Assembly: GCA_031296075.1 (NCBI GenBank)
Contig: JARLGK010000063.1
Coordinates: forward strand, 1 to 36,611
Direction of reading: 5' to 3'
Source: Candidatus Acidiferrales bacterium
GTDB taxonomy: Bacteria; Acidobacteriota; Terriglobia; Acidiferrales; UBA7541
Length of the DNA stretch: 36,611 bases
Below, piece after piece: positions 32,302 to 36,611 of this stretch (within the stretch, counting starts at the first letter, position 1; each line of letters starts with the position of its first letter). The position numbers and the translations under genes were made by a program. The notes below the pieces were generated by a model. That model made no database searches. It was not told the DNA's origin and worked only from the letters and a program-made list of their open reading frames with translations.

Positions 32302-33714
32302 TCACAGCGTTTTCGAAAACAGGGGCTTCTGGTCCATCTTCTGTTCCTCGATGTAACGGTCGAATACCATCGCGACGTTGCGGATGAAGATGCGGCCGAG
32401 CGGCGTGACGCGGATTTCGTCGCGGTCGAGAATCACCAATCCGTCGGCGGATGGCTCGGCAAGCCGCGCCATCTCCGGGGCGAAGTATTCATCGAATGAA
32501 ATCGAGAATTCGCGCTCGACCTCTCGCTTGGGTATGACCGTGTGGCAGAGCAGCCGGCCGATCACGGCGCGGCGCAACAAGTCGTCCGCAGAGAGCCGGT
32601 ATCCCCGCATCGTCGCGATCCCGCGCTCCGCCACCGCCGTTTGATACGCCGGAATCTCGCGCCGATTTTGCGCGTAAGCTTCGCCAACGGAACTGATCGC
32701 GCTCACTCCCATTCCGTAAAGATCCGCGCCGGCCTTCGTTGTGTAGCCCTGAAAATTCCGGTGGAGCGTGCGGTTCCGCTGCGCCATCGCAAGTTCGTCT
32801 CCCGGCCGCGAGAAATGATCCATGCCGATGTAGAGATATCCGGCGTCGAGAAATCGTGCGAGCCCGGCGCGAAAGATCTGGAATTTCTCGCGCCCCTCCG
32901 GCAGGTGCGTTGCGAACGCGCCCTGCTGCTTCCGCAGCCAAGGCACGTGCGCGTAGCTGAACATGGCCACGCGGTCCGGCGCGAGCGTCAGCACCTGGTC
33001 AATCGTCGCTTGAAAAGTCGAAGCGGTCTGATACGGCAAGCCGTAGATCAAATCCACGCTCAGGCTCTCGAACCCCAATTCGCGCGAGGCGATAATCAGG
33101 TCGCGCGTCATTTCGTAAGGCTGGATGCGCCGGATCGTCTCCTGCACCTTCGGCTGAAAATCCTGGATGCCCATGCTCAGCCGGTTGAATCCGAGCCGCC
33201 GCAGCGATTCCAAATGCGCCCGGCTGGTTACGCGCGGGTCCACTTCGATTCCAATTTCGGCGTCCGGCGCGAACGAAAAGCGCTCGCGCGCGTGCCCGAA
33301 GAGATCCTCCATCTGTGCGGGCGTCAGGTAGGTCGGCGTGCCGCCGCCCCAGTGGAACTGAATCACCGGCCGCTTCTTCGAGACCAGCCCCGCTACATGC
33401 TCGATCTCGTGCTTCAGCGCGGCGAGATAGGGTATCGCGACGCTCTTATCCTTCTGGATCGAGACGTTGCACGCGCAAAAAAGGCACAGGCTCTCGCAGA
33501 AGGGAAGATGCATGTAGAGCGACAGCGGCGTGGCGAGCTCCTCCGCGCGCGAATACGACTTCTCGAGGTCGCCCGGGCCGAAGTCGTCCTTCCACACGGG
33601 CGCGGTTGGGTAGCTCGTGTATCGAGGGCCGGGCCGATTGTATTTCTCCAGCAGTTCTTCGGAGACTGCACCGATCTCGATCTTGCCGCCGTGTTCCTCT
33701 TTCACGTCGCTCAT
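32302..33714 (-). CDS. hemN: Oxygen-independent coproporphyrinogen III oxidase HemN
   Basis: HemN is a radical-SAM enzyme that decarboxylates coproporphyrinogen III to protoporphyrinogen IX without oxygen. The 470-residue product has RYTSYPTAPVW near residue 31 and YMHLPFCESLCLFCACNVSIQKD. The latter gives C73-x3-C77-x2-C80-x-C82, the [4Fe-4S] site with the extra cysteine found in true HemN rather than HemW. FHWGGGTPTYLTPAQ is the SAM-binding GGGTP motif, and SVDLIYGLPYQT and YIGMDHFSRPGDELA are also characteristic. It overlaps the hemE stop by 4 nt (ATGA), so translation is coupled. Confidence 0.96.
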   Translation of the reverse strand: MSDVKEEHGGKIEIGAVSEELLEKYNRPGPRYTSYPTAPVWKDDFGPGDLEKSYSRAEELATPLSLYMHLPFCESLCLFCACNVSIQKDKSVAIPYLAALKHEIEHVAGLVSKKRPVIQFHWGGGTPTYLTPAQMEDLFGHARERFSFAPDAEIGIEVDPRVTSRAHLESLRRLGFNRLSMGIQDFQPKVQETIRRIQPYEMTRDLIIASRELGFESLSVDLIYGLPYQTASTFQATIDQVLTLAPDRVAMFSYAHVPWLRKQQGAFATHLPEGREKFQIFRAGLARFLDAGYLYIGMDHFSRPGDELAMAQRNRTLHRNFQGYTTKAGADLYGMGVSAISSVGEAYAQNRREIPAYQTAVAERGIATMRGYRLSADDLLRRAVIGRLLCHTVIPKREVEREFSISFDEYFAPEMARLAEPSADGLVILDRDEIRVTPLGRIFIRNVAMVFDRYIEEQKMDQKPLFSKTL

Positions 33715-34775
33715 GGCCGCGCCGCCATCATCGCTGCTTTTCCCGCTTGCACGAACGCCCGGGCGCTCTCGACCGGCGTGTTTGGCAAAATGCCGTGCCC
33801 GAGGTTGAGTATGTGTCCCGCGCCGCTGGTCTTTTCGATCGCCTCTCGCGCCGCCCGGCGAATTTCATCCACAGGCCCAAGCAAAATGGACGGGTCCACG
33901 TTTCCTTGCAGCGCCACGCGGTGGCCGAGCTTTCTACGCGCCTCCGCGAGGTCCGTGTTCCAATCGACGCTCAGTACATCCGCGCCCGCCTGCGCCATGC
34001 TGTCCAGGTGCCTCGCCGAGCCTTTCGCGAACAGTATCTTCGGCACACTCTCTCCGTTTAGCGCCTGCAAAACCATCTGCGTCGCAGGGAGCTCGAACGC
34101 GTCGTACTCGTCGGTCGACAGCTCACCAGCCCAAGTATCGAATAGCTGCACCACGGCCGCTCCCGCGGCGATCTGCGCCTTCAAATACTCCGCGGTCGAG
34201 CGGGCGATTCGTTCCAATAAATCGCGCACGACTTGCGGTTCCTCGCGCAACATCTGCTTCGCGCCCGAAATATCGCCGCGGGTGCGCCCTTCGATCATAT
34301 AGCAGGCCAGCGTCCACGGCGCGGCCGCAAACCCGATCACGGGCACTTGCGGCCCCGCTTCCTTGCAAATGGCTCGTATGGCGTCGCCGACAAAACGAGT
34401 CTCGCGCTCGGGATCAAATTCACGCAGCCGCGCAACGGCCCCCGCGTCGCGCACCGGATTCGACAGCACCGGCCCGGAATCGGGCACGTCGAGAGGCATG
34501 CCCATGGCCTCGGCGACGATCAATATGTCCGAGAAGACAATGATCGCGTCCACGCCCAGCACGCGATACGGCTGGATGGACACCTCCGCCGACAGCGCCG
34601 GCGTCTTGCAGATTTCGAGGAAAGTATGCCGCGCGCGGACGGCCTGATATTCGGGAAGGTAGCGTCCCGCCTGGCGCATGATCCACACCGGCACGCGCTC
34701 GGTTGGCTCGAACCGGCATGCTCGCAGAAACAGTTCCTTCGTGTTTTCGGCGCTCTGCGTCATCGGAGTGGGCAT
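33711..34775 (-). CDS. hemE: Uroporphyrinogen decarboxylase
   Basis: HemE removes four acetate carboxyls from uroporphyrinogen III to give coproporphyrinogen III. The 354-residue TIM barrel shows PVWIMRQAGRYLPEYQAVR, the signature that binds substrate carboxylates. It also has VDAIIVFSDILIVAEAMGM with the catalytic Asp, GFAAAPWTLACYMIEG, and LQGNVDPSILLGP. I keep ATG 34775 (MPTPMTQSAENTKELF); ATG 34763 is possible. The reverse strand has TATGAT ending 9 nt before ATG 34775, so the mRNA may be nearly leaderless. It is first in the hemE-hemN-hemG-TPR-LonN unit and is divergent from ccsA-hemA. Confidence 0.96.
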   Translation of the reverse strand: MPTPMTQSAENTKELFLRACRFEPTERVPVWIMRQAGRYLPEYQAVRARHTFLEICKTPALSAEVSIQPYRVLGVDAIIVFSDILIVAEAMGMPLDVPDSGPVLSNPVRDAGAVARLREFDPERETRFVGDAIRAICKEAGPQVPVIGFAAAPWTLACYMIEGRTRGDISGAKQMLREEPQVVRDLLERIARSTAEYLKAQIAAGAAVVQLFDTWAGELSTDEYDAFELPATQMVLQALNGESVPKILFAKGSARHLDSMAQAGADVLSVDWNTDLAEARRKLGHRVALQGNVDPSILLGPVDEIRRAAREAIEKTSGAGHILNLGHGILPNTPVESARAFVQAGKAAMMAARP

Positions 34776-34784
34776 TTCTTAATC

Positions 34785-34790
34785 ATCATA
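34785..34790 (-). promoter_or_regulatory. Candidate -10 box abutting the hemE start
   Basis: The reverse strand reads TATGAT, then GATTAAGAA, then ATG. A start site 7 nt after the box would leave about 3 nt of leader. No consensus -35 is seen. Confidence 0.35.
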
Positions 34791-34851
34791 GCAGAAGGGC
34801 CTTAGGGCACGCATTATCCGCAGGGACAGTAGCCTCCGCGATGATTGGCGG

Positions 34852-34857
34852 TATAAT
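34852..34857 (+). promoter_or_regulatory. -10 box of ccsA-hemA
   Basis: TATAAT (within GGTATAATCC) is a perfect -10 hexamer, 25 nt before ATG 34883. A -35 at 17 nt is poor. With the hemE box it defines a compact divergent promoter region of 107 nt controlling both arms of the heme locus. Confidence 0.45.
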
Positions 34858-34882
34858 CCTTTGAGCGAATTGGGCGCTCTCG

Positions 34883-35698
34883 ATGCTAAATCACATGGGC
34901 TACGTGAGTCTCGCACTCTATGCCGCGAGCTTTCTCGTCTACGCGCGGCTCCTCTATGCCCCGAAGATCTGGCTGGGACGCCTGGCCACGCTTCTCCTCG
35001 CGGGAGGAATCGTCGCCCACTATTTCGCCTTGCTGGAACGCTCGATGGGCACTCATACGGTGCCATACGACGACCTCTACGGTTCGATGTCGCTTTTCGC
35101 CTGGCTTTTGGGCCTTACCTATCTCGGTTTGGAACTGTTCCATCGCCAGCGTTCGGTGGGCGCGTTCGTAACGCTGCTTCTGTTTGCATGGATGGCGATC
35201 CTGGGCTGGCTTGCGCCTCACGAAATGCCGTCATTACCGCCTGCGCGTGGGCCGCTTTTCGCCTTTCACGTGACCTTGAACACCTGGGCGTATGCTGCGT
35301 TTGCCCTCTCGTTCGTCCTGAGCCTTGTTTACCTGGTGCAGGACCGCGTGCTGCGTTCGCACCGCCCCGGCGCGCCCTTTTGGCGGTTTCCCGCGCTCGA
35401 CGTGCTCGATCGGATGTCGCGCAGCAGCGTTTTCGTGGGACTCGCGGCACTTGCATTCGGCGTGGCGAGCGGACTGGTCTGGGAGCACCGCCTGACCGGC
35501 ATGTACGCCTGGGGCGATCCCAAAGTCATCGTCACCCTCTTGATCGTGGGCGTTTACATCGCCTACCTGTTTCTTTCGCGCACCTCAGGATGGCGGGGCG
35601 CCCGCGCCGCACGTATCTGCACCCTGAATTTCGCGATCGTACTTTTCAGCTACACGCTGGTGAATTTGTATCTCACAAGGTTCCACCGCTTCTTCTGA
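34883..35698 (+). CDS. CcsA/HemX-family cytochrome c assembly membrane protein
   Basis: The 271-residue inner-membrane protein has about eight TM helices and the fold of the CcsA/CcmC/HemX family, which handle heme for cytochrome c maturation or influence glutamyl-tRNA reductase levels. FHVTLNTWAYAAFALSFVLSLVYLVQDRVL and LVWEHRLTGMYAWGDPKVIVTLLIVGVYIAYLFLS are visible. The Trp-rich heme-handling motif appears in the reduced form AWGDPK rather than the full WGxxWxWDP. That fits the HemX branch, whose gene commonly precedes hemA. Histidines that could ligate heme are present (HYFALLE, FHVTL). Its stop shares one base with the hemA ATG (TGATG). Confidence 0.85.
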   Translation: MLNHMGYVSLALYAASFLVYARLLYAPKIWLGRLATLLLAGGIVAHYFALLERSMGTHTVPYDDLYGSMSLFAWLLGLTYLGLELFHRQRSVGAFVTLLLFAWMAILGWLAPHEMPSLPPARGPLFAFHVTLNTWAYAAFALSFVLSLVYLVQDRVLRSHRPGAPFWRFPALDVLDRMSRSSVFVGLAALAFGVASGLVWEHRLTGMYAWGDPKVIVTLLIVGVYIAYLFLSRTSGWRGARAARICTLNFAIVLFSYTLVNLYLTRFHRFF

Positions 35699-36611
35699 TG
35701 GCTATTGCTTCCAACACGAAAACTCCTGCGGCCAGCCGCGCAACCGGGGGCATACGCGTCGCGCTGATTGGCTGCAGCCATCGCACGGCCCCCGTCGAAC
35801 TTCGCGAGCGCGTGGCTTTCACCGCCGAGCAGGCGCTGGACGCGGCCGGCGAGTTGCGTCGCCGGGGCATCCTAGAGGAAGCAGTCGTTCTCTCCACATG
35901 CAATCGCAGCGAGCTCTATGGCGTGCCGGCCGCCACGGATTCCGCCGTCACGGAGGAAATGGAAGAATTTCTCACCTCGTTCCACGGCATCTCGCGCACC
36001 GAGCTGGATGGCCGCCTGTATCGCTGGGAGGGCACCGACGCCGTCCGCCATCTTTACCGCGTTGCCGCCGGATTGGATTCGATGCTGCTCGGTGAAGCTG
36101 AAATACTGGGCCAGCTTCGCACCGCTTACGGGCAGGCGCTCGATCACGGTTCCACCGGCCCGGTCCTGAATCGCGCTTTTCAAGGCGCGCTCGAAGTCGG
36201 AAAACGCGTCCGCGCGGAAACCGAAGTCGGCGCGCGGCCCATGTCTGTCGCGCTCGCGGGCACAAAACTCGCCGAACGAGTCTTTGGCAATCTGAAGGGC
36301 CACGCCGCGCTGATTGTCGGCGCCGGTGCTGTTGCCGAACAAGTCGTCGAGCATCTCCGAAGCCGCGGAATCGGCAGCCTGCGCGTCGTCAATCGTTCGC
36401 ACGACCACGCCACCGAACTCGCGCAACGCATGGGCGGAGAAGCCGTCAGGTGGGAATTGCTGGAAAAGGTTCTGGCGGCGCCCGATATCATCGTCACGTC
36501 GGTCTCCAGCACCGGCCCGGTGTTGACGCGCGAGATGCTGGACCGCTCGATCGCCGCCCGCGGCGGACGGCCCGTGTTCGTAGTTGACCTCGGTGTTCCG
36601 CGCAACGTGGC
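35698..36611 (+). CDS. hemA: Glutamyl-tRNA reductase, N-terminal part (runs off right edge)
   Basis: This is the first committed enzyme of C5-pathway tetrapyrrole synthesis; it reduces Glu-tRNA(Glu) to glutamate-1-semialdehyde with NADPH. The ORF track omits it because it has no stop in the window. I read 304 codons from ATG 35698. Markers include IGCSHRTAPVELRERVAF, the catalytic cysteine C68 in LSTCNRSELYG, AAGLDSMLLGEAEILGQLRTAY, and the NADPH-binding loop ALIVGAGAVAEQVVEHL. The last residues read PVFVVDLGVPRNV, a conserved family motif, so about 100-130 residues are missing beyond the edge. It is translationally coupled to the ccsA/hemX gene. Confidence 0.96.
   Translation, partial: MAIASNTKTPAASRATGGIRVALIGCSHRTAPVELRERVAFTAEQALDAAGELRRRGILEEAVVLSTCNRSELYGVPAATDSAVTEEMEEFLTSFHGISRTELDGRLYRWEGTDAVRHLYRVAAGLDSMLLGEAEILGQLRTAYGQALDHGSTGPVLNRAFQGALEVGKRVRAETEVGARPMSVALAGTKLAERVFGNLKGHAALIVGAGAVAEQVVEHLRSRGIGSLRVVNRSHDHATELAQRMGGEAVRWELLEKVLAAPDIIVTSVSSTGPVLTREMLDRSIAARGGRPVFVVDLGVPRNV

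Noticed and set aside
32542-34302. 586-residue plus-strand ORF opposite hemN/hemE
   Set aside because: Crosses two well-identified genes antisense and has low-complexity Arg-rich sequence.
1-36611. CRISPR arrays, intact insertion sequences, rRNA genes, replication origin
   Set aside because: No regularly spaced repeats, transposase frames, rRNA-like stretches or DnaA-box clusters were noticed on reading; a computed repeat search was not possible.

Overview
The window (about 36.6 kb, GC-rich) reads as a chromosomal segment of an Acidobacteriota-type bacterium. That placement is an inference from gene content and order: a pilMNOPQ operon, an M24 peptidase-accB-accC cluster, a divergent hemE-hemN-hemG / ccsA-hemA heme locus, an AAA+/VWA pair with a Cys cluster, and a MacA/MacB-like exporter. 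No rRNA or other phylogenetic marker is present, so the phylum is not proven.

Layout. 1-161: start of an exported SnoaL/DUF4440-like protein running off the left edge, missed by the ORF track. 294-1319: a broken tyrosine recombinase. Its middle third lies in inverted orientation, and flipping about 450 bp restores an uninterrupted 279-codon frame. It abuts the 3' end of a tRNA-Gly(CCC) gene, a classic integration site. 1479-4567 (minus): a periplasmic adaptor, a MacB-like permease and a small exported protein, with no ATPase gene. 4784-6253: a UbiD-family decarboxylase. 6254-6577: a leader region with a good promoter and a hairpin. 6578-11907: pilM, pilN, pilO, pilP, pilQ, the type IV pilus alignment complex and its secretin. 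11925-14985: M24 peptidase, accB, accC. 15043-18842: thiE and two amino-acid permeases. 18873-20867: a membrane-anchored HAMP/SpoIIE-type phosphatase. 20947-22978: the bifunctional NAD(P)HX repair enzyme and tsaE. 22965-23735 (minus): fabI, overlapping tsaE tail to tail. 23797-24132 (minus): a Cys/His-rich single-TM protein. 24262-26766: an 834-residue protein with a class III nucleotidyl-cyclase-like domain. 26815-26976: a very basic 53-residue ORF below the ORF-track cutoff. 26984-29773 (minus): AAA+ ATPase and VWA protein. 29906-34775 (minus): hemE, hemN, hemG, a TPR protein and a Lon-N-domain protein. 34883-36611: ccsA/hemX and hemA (cut by the right edge).

How the genes work together. 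PilM (cytoplasm), PilN/PilO (inner membrane), PilP (periplasm) and PilQ (outer membrane) form one trans-envelope machine, probably from one promoter at 6362-6390. hemA, hemE, hemN and hemG cover the entry step and three late steps of heme synthesis, in two divergent units sharing a 107-bp control region. accB/accC and fabI serve fatty-acid synthesis. AAA+ and VWA are a likely chaperone-type pair.

The least explained parts are the inverted integrase beside tRNA-Gly, the 834-residue cyclase-like protein with its unrecognised neighbours, and several predicted -10 boxes only 8-14 nt from start codons, which suggest leaderless or nearly leaderless mRNAs. No CRISPR array, intact IS element or origin was seen.
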